Source: Blautia glucerasea (GTDB lineage Bacteria > Bacillota > Clostridia > Lachnospirales > Lachnospiraceae). Taken from it: a DNA stretch of 64,000 nucleotides. Below, piece after piece: positions 8,155-17,018 of this stretch. Each line of letters opens with the position of its first letter. The first letter of the stretch is position 1. A model generated the notes under the pieces. The model was not told the DNA's origin and made no database searches. It saw only the letters and a list, made by a program, of their open reading frames with translations. The translations under genes and the position numbers were made by a program. The DNA lies in contig NZ_JAJBMO010000007.1 in NCBI RefSeq assembly GCF_020537505.1, positions 1 through 64,000 of the forward strand, given 5' to 3'.

Positions 8155-8239
8155 TAAAAATCAATCCATAATAATCATTAGAGAATGCAAGCATTTCACT
8201 TCATTTTCTCTTGCTAGAAATGATAGATGCGAGCATTTT

Positions 8240-9336
8240 ACTCTATTCAAGTTATTGGGAAAGAATTCATCCGCCATGAATTTCGCTTTACCCATGCCAA
8301 AGGAAAAGTAGTAAATATCTATCGTGAAACCTACAAATGCCCGGAGTGTGCCATATCAGAGGAACATCCGGATGATCAGACATTTGTCAAAGCCCCTGTT
8401 CAGGAACCATTGATCCCGGAAAGTTATGCATCGGAATCCGTTGTCGGATGGGCAATGCACCAGAAGTACCAGAATGGTCTGCCGTTAAACCGGCAGAAAG
8501 AGGACTGGAAGCAACTGGGTGTCCCATTAAGCCGGGCTACGCTTGCTAACTGGATCATTTACTGTGCCGAGAATTATCTCCGTCATGTTTATGATTATTT
8601 TCACTGTCAGTTACGGAGGCGTAAATATCTGATGGCAGATGAAACTCGGGTTCAGGTACTGAATGAGCCGGAGCGTAATCCTGAAACGGATTCCTGGATG
8701 TGGCTCTTCCGCAGTGGAGAAGATGGACTTCCGCCGATCCTGCTCTACCATTACACAGAGACAAGGGCAAAGTTCCATGCAGCATCTTTCCTACAGGGGT
8801 TCAGCGGATATCTGGAGACGGATGGATACCAGGGTTATAATAATCTGCCGGATATCAAACACTGCTCTTGCTGGGCACATGTAAGACGTTACTTCACAGA
8901 TGCCATACCGAAAGGGAAAGAGTATGATTACAGCCTTCCGGCAGTGCAGGGAGTACAGTTCTGTTCCAAGCTGTTTGATTGTGAGCGGTACTCAAAAGCA
9001 AAAAATCACACTGCGGAGCAGAGAAAACAATTTCGTCTTGAAAAGGAGAAGCCGATACTGGAGGCATTCTGGAATTGGCTGGATCAACAGCGCCCAACCA
9101 CAATCAGGCCATTCACTGTTGGCCGGAAGAACTGGCTGTTCAGTGCTAGTCCGAAAGGAGCTGCTTCCAGCGCTATTGTGTATACAATGGTTGAGATGGT
9201 AAAAGCGAATGATCTGAATACCTATAAATATCTGACATATCTCTTATCACAGCGGCCAGACGATGAAATGTCAGATGAACAGTTGGAACAGCTTGCCCCA
9301 TGGAGCGAGACTGCGAAAATGAACTGTCAAAACTAA
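8240..9336 (+). pseudogene. IS66 family transposase, internally deleted
   Basis: Homology to IS66 TnpC begins near VIGKEFIRHEF and runs to the normal C-terminal end. The N-terminal ~150 residues (leucine zipper and HTH) are missing. The zinc-binding region (YKCPECA), the first catalytic Asp (LMADET) and second Asp (YLETDGYQGY) are present. Between DQQRPTT and IRPFTVGRKNWLF about 70 residues are gone, including the DNN-x-AER box that carries the catalytic Glu. The copy is therefore dead twice over. No accessory tnpA or tnpB gene and no clear terminal repeats are seen. It borders integrase remnants on its right. Confidence 0.8.
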
Positions 9337-9339
9337 AAT

Positions 9340-9717
9340 AGAGTAAAACGTGTGCATATGAATCTTCATGCATGGCGTGCAGGAATAATTTCAGCTGTTC
9401 TTTGGTATAAATACGAAGGCTGGATTTCGGTTCTTTGTGTTCTGTGATGTCAGCTGCCGGGTATGTTTCAAGGAATCCCTGGTTCCATGCAGAATTCGAT
9501 CAGGTTTTGGAATGCCCAAGGTTTTTGGAAATGGCTTTCATTCTGACTTTTTCGTTGGCCAGGATGGTGGCATTGGAATTGCGCAGTTTCCGCCAGTCGA
9601 TCTTTGGAAAATTGTATTTCTTTAACAGACGCTGATATGGCTTTTTGTAAAAATTTTGTCCATAGGGCAAACCATTTTTGCGGCAGCAGACATAGCCCAG
9701 ATCACAGAAATTTTTCA
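9340..9717 (-). pseudogene. Scrambled tyrosine integrase remnants
   Basis: On the minus strand, 9717 to 9500 reads as the end of an integrase catalytic domain: GYVCCRKNGLPYG, then FPKIDWRKLRNSNATILAN (the HxLR box, with His replaced), then AISKNLGHSKT and TGA (9500-9502). Below it, 9490 to about 9340 reads PKSSLRIYTKEQLKLFL, then HAMHEDSYAHVLLYF, which is the linker and start of a catalytic domain. The order is reversed relative to a normal gene, so two copies were fused or the gene was rearranged. The second piece stops exactly where the IS66 remnant begins. Confidence 0.6.
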
Positions 9718-10258
9718 GATTTTACGCGGATTGCGGGGAACAGGAAGCGGCTATTTGGGGTTCAGAAAAGCCGCTGTTTTAGAGTACGATAATGAAGGGG
9801 ACATTTGAAATAAAAAGTTTAATCAAAAGTTGCTTTAAAATATGGTCAAAAACGACCTTTGGTCAGCGTATTATTTCGTGCCGTTTGGTATCAGATATCA
9901 CGAAACAACACTAAAAAGCATAATATATCAGCACAAAATATAAGATGGAAATAGTAAAAGGCCCTAAAAGAACCTGATTTTTTTCATTTCGATTTCGCAA
10001 GTTTTTATAAAAACTCGAAAACAAGGATGGACAATCCCTTATTGATCACCTGCACCTGCGTGTTGCATGATTTTCAGTGTTATCTATTTAGTTCATTATG
10101 TTTCAGTTCTATAAGCAACTGCTGATGATCGTCACAAGTTGTTTTTGGGGAGTCCGTGGCAGTAGTTTGGGAAGCTGCTCTCAAAGTGTCCAAAAAGATT
10201 TCTCTTAGTATACTGTTATCCCCCAGCGGTTACAGATATAATTTTTATAAAATACATT
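9718..10258. other. Non-coding stretch
   Basis: No reading frame with protein-like composition or ribosome site was found. It lies between the integrase remnants and the terminator of the next gene, and probably consists of decayed mobile-element DNA. Confidence 0.4.
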
Positions 10259-10260
10259 AA

Positions 10261-10298
10261 GGGCAGACACCCAAAACCGAGGTCTTTGATGTCTGCCC
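10261..10298 (-). terminator. Terminator of the BIG2 surface protein gene
   Basis: GGGCAGACA and TGTCTGCCC pair perfectly around a 20-base loop, 35 bases after the minus-strand stop codon. An AT-rich tract follows on the minus strand. Confidence 0.65.
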
Positions 10299-10332
10299 TC
10301 TTGTAATTAGAATGAATCACCCGAAGACATAT

Positions 10333-11613
10333 TTAGAATGGATTACTTGAAGCCGGGGCTTTTATTGAAGTGATCAGATCCATCCATTTATACATATACC
10401 AGTTTCCGTCCTTAGATGATTTATAAACATCGATCCATTTACCACTGTCAGAAGCCTTGCAATAGATAAAGGCTCTATACTGATCAGGAGATGGTATGGA
10501 AGGATTTGCTGGAATGTATATCTGATCTTCATCTACTACAGAATCCTGAGTTAATGTAATTGAATAAGGCTGTGAAGGTGTGTAGTCATTCGCCGGAGTT
10601 GCACCATTTAAGAATGCATTTCCAAGATAGAGATACTGTTTACTCTTCTTCATTTGCTCTGCTAATCTCTGCTTCTCATAAACAGATAACTGCTTGTTGC
10701 ATAAATATCCGATCATTTCTTCGCAATCTGTCTGATTTTCCGGTTTCCAGGTTCGAAGTGACATGATATAAAGAGCGAGCACCTTATATCTTCCATCATC
10801 ACCGCTGATGTTATACTGCTTCAATTCTTCCACGTTTGTTGGAATTGTGCTGAAAGTATAGGTATAAGTATTCAGAGGAATATCGATCACTACAGATTCG
10901 CCAGCTTCATTCTTGACTGACCGCTGCCCTTTTATAACTCCTTTCGAAAGAACTGGTTCAGTCTGAGGCTTTGTTTCCATGGTAACTGTAACTGTGCATG
11001 TAAGAACAATTCCTGCATCTACTTTGATTTCTGTTGTTCCAACATTAATTGCATGTACCTTTCCCTGACTGTCTACCTCTGCAATATTCTTGTTTGAACT
11101 GGTCCATACAGGCAGATGCTTAGGATTTTGTACGCTAAGCTGATAATATTCACCTTTACGCATATTTAAAGATGTTGCACTTAGTACTGGTGTTTTTGCT
11201 GGAGCTGCGGTAGGTGTTGCTGTAGGCTCTGCCGGCGGATTTACCGGAGCAGAAGGTGTTGTAGGTGCTGGCTTTGCAGGTGCTTTTTTACTCTTAACAG
11301 TAACCTTGCACTTGTATGTTTTTTTGCCAACCTTAGCTTTAATATATGCAGTTCCTTTTTTCTTTGCTGTAACGACACCCTTTTTATTAACAGTTGCCAC
11401 TGATTTCTTTGTGGAGGACCATTTCACTTTCTTTTTTGTGCCTTTTATCTTTAACCGGTATTTCTTGCCTTGGGTCAAGGTAAGCTTTGTTTTGTTCAGT
11501 TTGATCTTCGCGGCACTTACAGATGTGGTATCCACTGCCAGACACATTACTACAAGTAAGAATGTAGTAAGCAGTACGCTGGCTTTTTTTAATGACTTTT
11601 TACCATTTCTCAT
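10333..11613 (-). CDS. Secreted BIG2-domain surface protein
   Basis: 426 residues from ATG 11613, nine bases after GGAG; ATG 11619 is the alternative, and the longer frame to 11685 lacks a ribosome site. A basic start and hydrophobic core ending in VSAA form a signal peptide. Residues about 35-110 form a very lysine-rich bacterial Ig-like (BIG2) domain with the W-S-S-x-x-x-x-V-A-T-V core. A Pro/Ala/Thr linker (about 112-145) and a second BIG2 domain (about 147-215, VWTSSNKNIAEVD) follow. The last ~200 residues match no family I recognise. No LPXTG or other anchor is visible, so it may be released or held by charge. The gene is alone, with a hairpin after it. Confidence 0.75.
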   Translation of the reverse strand: MRNGKKSLKKASVLLTTFLLVVMCLAVDTTSVSAAKIKLNKTKLTLTQGKKYRLKIKGTKKKVKWSSTKKSVATVNKKGVVTAKKKGTAYIKAKVGKKTYKCKVTVKSKKAPAKPAPTTPSAPVNPPAEPTATPTAAPAKTPVLSATSLNMRKGEYYQLSVQNPKHLPVWTSSNKNIAEVDSQGKVHAINVGTTEIKVDAGIVLTCTVTVTMETKPQTEPVLSKGVIKGQRSVKNEAGESVVIDIPLNTYTYTFSTIPTNVEELKQYNISGDDGRYKVLALYIMSLRTWKPENQTDCEEMIGYLCNKQLSVYEKQRLAEQMKKSKQYLYLGNAFLNGATPANDYTPSQPYSITLTQDSVVDEDQIYIPANPSIPSPDQYRAFIYCKASDSGKWIDVYKSSKDGNWYMYKWMDLITSIKAPASSNPF

Positions 11614-11778
11614 AAGCATTTTCTCCTTCCTTATAAACAATACTGTCCTTTTTATTCTTATTATACATAGTTGCTTCTGATTCACACTAGCACTTCTGAC
11701 AGTAATCGAAAAGGATTATAAAAATGCTGCTACGCATATATCATTTATTCATCCGCCTGTTCTGCCAATTTATTTCCT

Positions 11779-12153
11779 CTACAACGTATAACAATCATAT
11801 CGAATCGCTTTTCCGCTTAACGTATAAGAAGGCTTCCTTCCTGCCAGAAGAAATCCATCCTCTCCCATACCTGCTGTGGCATCTATCGCCTTGCGCCCTG
11901 GCTTTTCTGATTTGGAAGCCCGTACCAGCATTTCATGCTGTAATCTTCCGTGGGTCACCCGATGAAGCATATTCTCGAAATCTCCCTGATAAGTCAGACC
12001 ATATCCGGTTAAAGAAACACCTTTGGAATTAAAAAGCACCGTCAGGTGTTCTCCCGGCTTTTCAGCGATTGGGGTATTTGTGCGCCTGGAAAAAGCTTCA
12101 GCCATATCTCTTGCGCCACCTTTTTCAAGGCAAACTACAATTTTTTCACTCAT
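11779..12153 (-). pseudogene. Truncated RsmJ-like rRNA methyltransferase
   Basis: The first ~105 residues match the N-terminal half of the RsmJ family (16S rRNA guanine methyltransferase): HRVTHGRLQHEMLVRA and the SAM-binding motif I AIDATAGMGEDGFLLAG. Soon after motif I the sequence turns unrelated and stops at 11779, whereas intact proteins continue for more than 100 residues with the rest of the Rossmann fold. A deletion or frameshift has removed the catalytic half. It follows the NUDIX gene by 54 bases on the same strand, so both were one transcript. Confidence 0.65.
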
Positions 12154-12207
12154 GTTCTCTTCTCTTTCTTTGTATCATATAAGTATTATAATTGTTGGCT
12201 TCTTTCA

Positions 12208-12819
12208 TTACATTTTCTCAATCAGCTTGGAGTACACATGTTCTACAAACCATGGTTCTGTAGATTTCTTCAGCGCTTCTTCAGGGGAAAACCAGGCGAC
12301 ACCGCTGTTCTCGTCGGCTTTTATGGAGACAACTTCCTCAGAATCTGCTTCCAGCAGATATGTTACATTCAAATGTAAATGGCTGGGCACATATTTTCCC
12401 TTTTTCACATGTCCATCTACTGTAAGGGATTCCAAAGAAAAAATCTCCTCAGATACAGGACTGACATGGGAAATCCCCGCTTCCTCTTTCACTTCCCGAA
12501 GGGCAACTGCAAGTAAATCCGTCTCCCCACCCGCATGTCCTCCCAGCCAGGACCAGGAATTATAAATATTGTGATAAACCATGAGAACTTTGCTTTTATC
12601 CGGATTTACCACCCAGGCAGAAGCGGTCATATGTGCCACCGTGTTTTCTCTGGAAAAAGGATTGGTATTATTTCTGATCCAGTTCAGAATAAGCTGCTTA
12701 TCCGTCTCTTCTTGTTCATTGAAGGGGGTATAATGCTCAATGCGAAGCATATAGTCTGCACTGGTATAAACATCAATGCTGTTTCGTCCGGGATTATATT
12801 CTGCAAATATTGTCCTCAT
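12208..12819 (-). CDS. NUDIX hydrolase
   Basis: 203 residues from ATG 12819, with GGAGATAAG upstream. The NUDIX box is near-canonical (GGHAGGE, eight residues, then REVKEEAG); it is one residue short in the first spacer and one long in the second, a variant common in this subgroup. The N-terminal ~60 residues form an extra helical region with several acidic residues. The family hydrolyses nucleoside diphosphates linked to another group, releasing phosphate-containing products with Mg2+; the exact substrate cannot be read from sequence. It is divergent from the LysR gene across a 318-base gap and leads the truncated RsmJ-like gene. Confidence 0.8.
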   Translation of the reverse strand: MRTIFAEYNPGRNSIDVYTSADYMLRIEHYTPFNEQEETDKQLILNWIRNNTNPFSRENTVAHMTASAWVVNPDKSKVLMVYHNIYNSWSWLGGHAGGETDLLAVALREVKEEAGISHVSPVSEEIFSLESLTVDGHVKKGKYVPSHLHLNVTYLLEADSEEVVSIKADENSGVAWFSPEEALKKSTEPWFVEHVYSKLIEKM

Positions 12820-13051
12820 CGTATCTTATCTCCTTATCGTTCAATCAATTATTTGCTACAAAAATCAGAAGCATTTCAATCAGTTCACCATGTCACTTTT
12901 ATTTTGTGTTATACTGTTTTATATAATTTTTTGCCCTTGTATTTTCCCTTATCAGAGTTCGTAAACACTGGTGGGACGATATAACACAAGGGAAAAAATA
13001 AGGGAAAGCTCACCTGCGACAAATCCAGTGTTTTCAATGGTTTGCGGAGAA

Positions 13052-13080
13052 TTTAATAACAAAATATAACAGTTATTAAA
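13052..13080. promoter_or_regulatory. Inverted repeat upstream of LysR gene
   Basis: TTTAATAAC and GTTATTAAA form perfect nine-base arms with an 11-base gap, 58 bases before the LysR start codon. The size and spacing fit a LysR-type (T-N11-A) operator. The remainder of 12820-13051 holds only AT-rich promoter-like DNA and a CCCTTGT/ACAAGGG inverted pair. Confidence 0.5.
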
Positions 13081-13137
13081 TTTCTTAAAACAGGTGAAAT
13101 CTCAATCGGAAGTTGTAAGAATAAAAAGGATAAAGAA

Positions 13138-14046
13138 ATGACGGTTCAACAATTAAAATATATTTTGAAGGTAGCAGAAGTTGGCTCTATTACCGAAGCG
13201 GCAAAACTGCTTTTTATATCACAGCCGAGTCTGTCCAATTCCATCAAAGAAACGGAAAAAGAGGCTGGTATCACCATTTTTCTCCGCAGTAGAATCGGAA
13301 TTACGCTGACAAAAGATGGTGCTGAATTTCTCGGTTATGCTCGTCAGGTGATACAGCAGATGGAACTGCTGGAGGATCGGTATGTTACAAATCTTCCGGG
13401 GAAAGTGACATTTGGAGTATCTTCTCAGCACTATACTTTTACGGAAAACGCTTTTGTGGAGTTAGTTAAGCGTTTTGGGCAAGAACGATACGCTTTTTAT
13501 TATAATGAAACCGGAACACATCAAATATTGGATGATGTGAAAAATCGTGTCTGTGATTTAGGCATCCTTTATTTATCGCATGAAAACGAAGTCGTCATGC
13601 GGAAAGTGATAGAGGAAAACCATCTGGTGTTTACCGAGCTATTTTCAGCAAAGCCTCATGTTTTTTTGCAAAAAGATCACCCATTGGCATCGAAAAAAGT
13701 AGTTTCCGTCCATGACCTTGCACCTTATCCTCGGCTAAACTTTGTACAGGGAGAGTATGAATCTGTCTATTTTTCAGAGGAACTATTCAGCTCCATCCCG
13801 GTGGATAAGGAAATTCGGGTCAATGACAGAGGGGCTATTGTCAACTTTATGCTCGGACTGAATGCCTATACTATTTCAAGTGGCATTTTCCCGAAATATT
13901 TGAACGGAGAAAATATCATCTCCGTTCCGCTTGCAGAAAATGAAACAATGCATATTGGATATGTGCTGAATGAAAATCAGGAATTAAGTGAACTTGGAAA
14001 AAGCTATCTGGAAGAATTACGGAAATATGCTCCAGCCAATCCATAG
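13138..14046 (+). CDS. LysR family transcriptional regulator
   Basis: 302 residues, the usual LysR length. The N-terminal winged HTH (about 1-60) has the family signature GSITEAAKLLFISQPSLSNS; the rest is a periplasmic-binding-like effector domain in two lobes. AAAGGATAAAGAA precedes ATG 13138. The next gene on the strand, 89 bases on, is a LysE/RhtB exporter. A LysR-type regulator beside a LysE-type exporter is the familiar ArgP/ArgO or LysG/LysE arrangement, in which the regulator senses an amino acid and switches on its export. A dyad at 13052-13080 is a likely autoregulatory site. Confidence 0.85.
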   Translation: MTVQQLKYILKVAEVGSITEAAKLLFISQPSLSNSIKETEKEAGITIFLRSRIGITLTKDGAEFLGYARQVIQQMELLEDRYVTNLPGKVTFGVSSQHYTFTENAFVELVKRFGQERYAFYYNETGTHQILDDVKNRVCDLGILYLSHENEVVMRKVIEENHLVFTELFSAKPHVFLQKDHPLASKKVVSVHDLAPYPRLNFVQGEYESVYFSEELFSSIPVDKEIRVNDRGAIVNFMLGLNAYTISSGIFPKYLNGENIISVPLAENETMHIGYVLNENQELSELGKSYLEELRKYAPANP

Positions 14047-14135
14047 TCATAGGCTATGGATAATCATATAAAATAGGTGTTATGTATGTACCGCTGTTTG
14101 CTGATAAAATAACAGCAGAAAGGTGGTTGATGATT

Positions 14136-14720
14136 ATGCCTATGGCGGTACTGAGCAATTTTCTGATTTATTGCGTTATAAATGCCTTTACTCCGGGACC
14201 GGGAAATATTCTGGCATTAAATACCGTAACAAACTATGGATATAAAAAAGGAAAGCCGCTGTTCTTTGGAATTTTTGCAGGTTACTATGTAGTACAAATC
14301 TTATGTGCAATTTTCGTATATGGGGTTAATTCTTTGCTTCCAAATGTAATGGGAGTGATGAAGTACATCGGAGCAGCCTATATCCTGTGGCTTGCGATTC
14401 ATATTGCTTTCAGTAAGAAGACCTCAGAAAACACAGAGCAATCCGCATCGTTTCTAAAAGGCTTCATGCTGCAATTTGTCAATGTGAAGATCTATATGTT
14501 CGGAGTTACCGCACTAACGGGTTATGTTGTAGGATATATGTCCTCTTTTCCGGCTTTGCTGTTTTTTGAGCTGGTTATTGCAACAATCGGAACAATCGCA
14601 ACCTGTACTTGGATTGGCTTGGGCGTACTGATTCAGAAGTTTTATCTGCGGCATTTCCGTGTTATTAACATTATCCTTGCACTAACATTACTGGAGTGTA
14701 TTTGGGGAATGTTAAGGTAA
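14136..14720 (+). CDS. LysE/RhtB family amino-acid exporter
   Basis: About 194 residues with six membrane helices. AGGTGG (14121-14126) best fits ATG 14136; ATG 14130 and the longer frame from 14082 are alternatives. The signature near the first helix, NAFTPGPGNILALNT, is the P-G-P conserved region of the LysE superfamily. A polar loop (SKKTSENTEQ) splits the two three-helix halves. It would export a basic or neutral amino acid, or a homoserine-like compound, and prevent toxic build-up during peptide-rich growth. It is probably regulated by the LysR protein just upstream. Confidence 0.8.
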   Translation: MPMAVLSNFLIYCVINAFTPGPGNILALNTVTNYGYKKGKPLFFGIFAGYYVVQILCAIFVYGVNSLLPNVMGVMKYIGAAYILWLAIHIAFSKKTSENTEQSASFLKGFMLQFVNVKIYMFGVTALTGYVVGYMSSFPALLFFELVIATIGTIATCTWIGLGVLIQKFYLRHFRVINIILALTLLECIWGMLR

Positions 14721-15025
14721 TTGTTGCTTTGAGAGCAATTCTAATTAACAAATTCAAGTTTGCAGGGACGACAAGCGGCTCAGTACGATATTTAATTAAA
14801 TGTTGCAATGAAAAGATCATTTACCGTAAACAAGCAGTAGATGGTCTTCTTTATATCTTTTTGTGAACAAGTAGAGATTTATAGATTGTAATATGTGTTT
14901 TATCATAATCCATGAAATAAGATGGGTCAATTCTTCGATTTACATATTTTTTAAGGTGTTCCGGTATGGTATTATGGTACTTATAAAGAACCAATTATAT
15001 CTGTTGGAGAGAGTGGTGAAAAGTT
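14721..15025. other. Intergenic region with possible short remnant
   Basis: About 20 codons near 14800-14870 read CCNEKIIYRKQAVDGLLYIF and a stop, with no start codon; this may be a trace of a lost gene. TATGGTATTATGG near 14960 and GGAGAGAG before 15026 belong to the next gene. Nothing else is recognised. Confidence 0.3.
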
Positions 15026-15496
15026 ATGAAGTTATTGTTTAAACAAAGGTTGTTTTCATGGTTTGACAGCTATGATATCTATGATGAAGCAGGCAACACT
15101 GTTTATGTAGTAAAAGGTCAGTTGTCCTGGGGACATAAACTTGTAATTTATGATGCCTATGGAAACGAAGTAGGAATGGTTGTTCAGAAGGTACTTACTT
15201 TTCTTCCTAAATTTGAGATTTATAAAAACGGCAGTTATATCGGATGCCTGAGCAAAGAATTCTCATTCCTGACGCCACATTATAATATTGATTACAATGG
15301 ATGGCATATTGATGGAACAATTATGGAATGGGATTATAGCATTCTTGATCGAACTGGTTATTCAATTGCACGGGTTAGTAAAGAACTGTTTCATATGACT
15401 GATACATATGTTATTGATGTGCAGGATCCCGGAAACGCGTTGGATGCGCTGATGTTTGTACTGGCAATCGATGCAGAAAAATGTTCCAGAAATTAA
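15026..15496 (+). CDS. LURP-one-related (LOR) family protein
   Basis: 156 residues from ATG 15026 behind GGAGAGAG. The protein is built of short beta strands around a central helix, with the family's characteristic opening (F-x-x-x-D-x-Y-x-I-Y-D-E-x-G-x-x-x-Y) and repeated I-Y-D/K-N-G turns. The fold is a 12-stranded barrel related to Tubby and phospholipid scramblases. In bacteria (YxjI-type) the role is unknown; membrane-lipid binding is a family-level guess. A conserved 72-residue gene follows 40 bases on, so they may be co-transcribed. Confidence 0.7.
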   Translation: MKLLFKQRLFSWFDSYDIYDEAGNTVYVVKGQLSWGHKLVIYDAYGNEVGMVVQKVLTFLPKFEIYKNGSYIGCLSKEFSFLTPHYNIDYNGWHIDGTIMEWDYSILDRTGYSIARVSKELFHMTDTYVIDVQDPGNALDALMFVLAIDAEKCSRN

Positions 15497-15536
15497 ATAG
15501 TTGATCTTGTTACTGTAATTATTCGGAGGATGAAGC

Positions 15537-15755
15537 ATGGGATTATTCAAAAAGAAAATCATGAAAAAAACATATGACCGAGAACATATGAAACCAGTTA
15601 TTCGTGCAAGTATTTGTACCGGAGAAGAAGTAGCAGGATTCAAAGACATACGGACCGGAAAAATCGAAGAAATCATGCTGATCAGATCGCCGGAGGACCT
15701 AGAAAGATTCAAAGAGATATATGAGATAACAGAGGAAATTGCAAAAGAATATTAG
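15537..15755 (+). CDS. Small protein of unknown function
   Basis: 72 residues from ATG 15537 behind GGAGG (15525-15529). A basic N-terminus is followed by two beta strands (VIRASICTGEEVAGF, KIEEIMLI) and a charged C-terminal helix. No family recognised. The good ribosome site and protein-like composition make it real; it sits between the LOR gene and the MBL-fold hydrolase. Confidence 0.6.
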   Translation: MGLFKKKIMKKTYDREHMKPVIRASICTGEEVAGFKDIRTGKIEEIMLIRSPEDLERFKEIYEITEEIAKEY

Positions 15756-15835
15756 ACATCTTCTGGGTTATGGATGAACGCCAGGTAGTCGTCTGTAAGC
15801 TTATAGGGAAAAAGGAGTTATTTTATAAACGTGAT

Positions 15836-16525
15836 ATGATGAAAATTACTTACATTAACCACAGTGGATTTTTAATTGAAACTAAAGACTGCTACTATAT
15901 TTTTGACTATTATAAGGGTGAATTACCACTTCTTGACAAGAAAAAAGAAGTAATTGTTTTTTGCAGTCATTTTCATAAGGATCATTTTAATCCTGTGATT
16001 TTTGAGATCCTTGATGATATGAGCATGACATATCAGGCAATTTTGGCGAAAGATATACGCAAAAGAAAACATTTGTCAGATATGAAGATCACATATGTTT
16101 ATCATGATCAGACTTATAATCTGGATAATGGCACTCAAGTCGATACATTGCTATCTAACGATAGTGGTGTAGCATTTATTGTCAAAACAAAGGAAGGCAC
16201 CATTTATCATGCCGGTGACTTAAATGACTGGTATTGGGATGGTGAGCCAAAAGCTGATAACCAGAGACTTACTTCAGCATATCGTGCGGAGATTAGGAAA
16301 ATCAAGGGTATGCATTTTGATGCTGCATTTGTCCCCTTAGATCCGAGACAGGGAAATCACTATGCCGACGGGATACTGTATTTCCTTAAAAATGTAGATT
16401 GCAATGTCATTTTTCCAATGCATTACTGGAATGATGCCAATGTAATTAAGCGGTTTATTACGGAATATCCGCAATATAAATCACGTATTAAAAACACAGA
16501 ATGTGCAAAAGGAGAAGAATTATGA
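15836..16525 (+). CDS. MBL-fold metallohydrolase
   Basis: About 229 residues from ATG 15836, where the family's usual MKITYINHSGF opening begins; ATG 15839 and 15770 are alternatives and none has a good ribosome site. The metal motif is CSHFHKDHFNP (S/H-x-H-x-D-H), followed by AGDLNDW and FPMHYW, the later metal ligands. This places it with small UlaG/YcjY-like metallo-beta-lactamase-fold hydrolases with two bound metals. The substrate is unknown. Its TGA overlaps the ATG of the next gene (ATGA), so the two are translationally coupled. Confidence 0.75.
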   Translation: MMKITYINHSGFLIETKDCYYIFDYYKGELPLLDKKKEVIVFCSHFHKDHFNPVIFEILDDMSMTYQAILAKDIRKRKHLSDMKITYVYHDQTYNLDNGTQVDTLLSNDSGVAFIVKTKEGTIYHAGDLNDWYWDGEPKADNQRLTSAYRAEIRKIKGMHFDAAFVPLDPRQGNHYADGILYFLKNVDCNVIFPMHYWNDANVIKRFITEYPQYKSRIKNTECAKGEEL

Positions 16526-16878
16526 AGTTTAAGATGATTCACGAAAACTACAATGTATCAGACCTGGACCGATCTATTAAATTTTACAACGAGGCCCTTG
16601 ATCTGCACGAAGTGAGAAGAAAGACTACCGATGATTTTATCATTGTGTATTTGAGCAATGATGTAAGTGATTTTGAGTTGGAACTTACCTGGCTTAAAGA
16701 TCATCCACAGCCATATAATCTGGGTGAATGCGAATTCCACCTGGCATTCCAGGCAGAGGATTACGAGGCAGCGCATAAGAAGCATGAAGAGATGGGATGC
16801 ATTTGTTTTGAAAATGAAGCAATGGGAATCTATTTCATTGTAGATCCAGATGGATACTGGCTTGAGATACTGCCGTAA
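16522..16878 (+). CDS. VOC superfamily (glyoxalase I-like) protein
   Basis: 118 residues from ATG 16522 behind AAAGGAGAAG; the longer frame from 16501 lies upstream of that site. Two beta-alpha-beta-beta-beta halves are visible: H-x-x-x-x-V-x-D-L-x-x-S-x-x-F-Y starts the first and FHLAFQAEDYEAA the second. Metal ligand positions H, E, H and E (GYWLEIL) are all filled, as in lactoylglutathione lyase. It may detoxify methylglyoxal through a thiol adduct, although anaerobic Firmicutes often lack glutathione, so another thiol or substrate is possible. It is coupled to the MBL-fold hydrolase, a pairing that recalls glyoxalase I plus II. Confidence 0.75.
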   Translation: MKFKMIHENYNVSDLDRSIKFYNEALDLHEVRRKTTDDFIIVYLSNDVSDFELELTWLKDHPQPYNLGECEFHLAFQAEDYEAAHKKHEEMGCICFENEAMGIYFIVDPDGYWLEILP

Positions 16879-16903
16879 AGCTGGTGTATATCGGGAATTT
16901 TAA

Positions 16904-16948
16904 AATCACCTTCAGACTATAAAAAAAATAGTCTGAAGATGATTTTTT
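16904..16948. terminator. Bidirectional terminator
   Basis: AATCACCTTCAGACTAT and ATAGTCTGAAGATGATT pair with one mismatch around an A7 loop, with T6 after it. It separates the VOC gene from the convergent AIM24 gene. Confidence 0.85.
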
Positions 16949-17018
16949 CAAATATCTTTAAATGTTGTTTCTCTTTGGAAGAGATTGTTTGTTGTTTACG
17001 TGAGAATGTGTTTTACGT

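Noticed and set aside
9435..9792. Short plus-strand frames
   Set aside because: The minus strand here encodes integrase remnants; plus frames have no ribosome site.
12023..12565. 180-codon plus-strand frame
   Set aside because: Antisense to the NUDIX gene with its intact NUDIX box; Ser/Pro-rich shadow.
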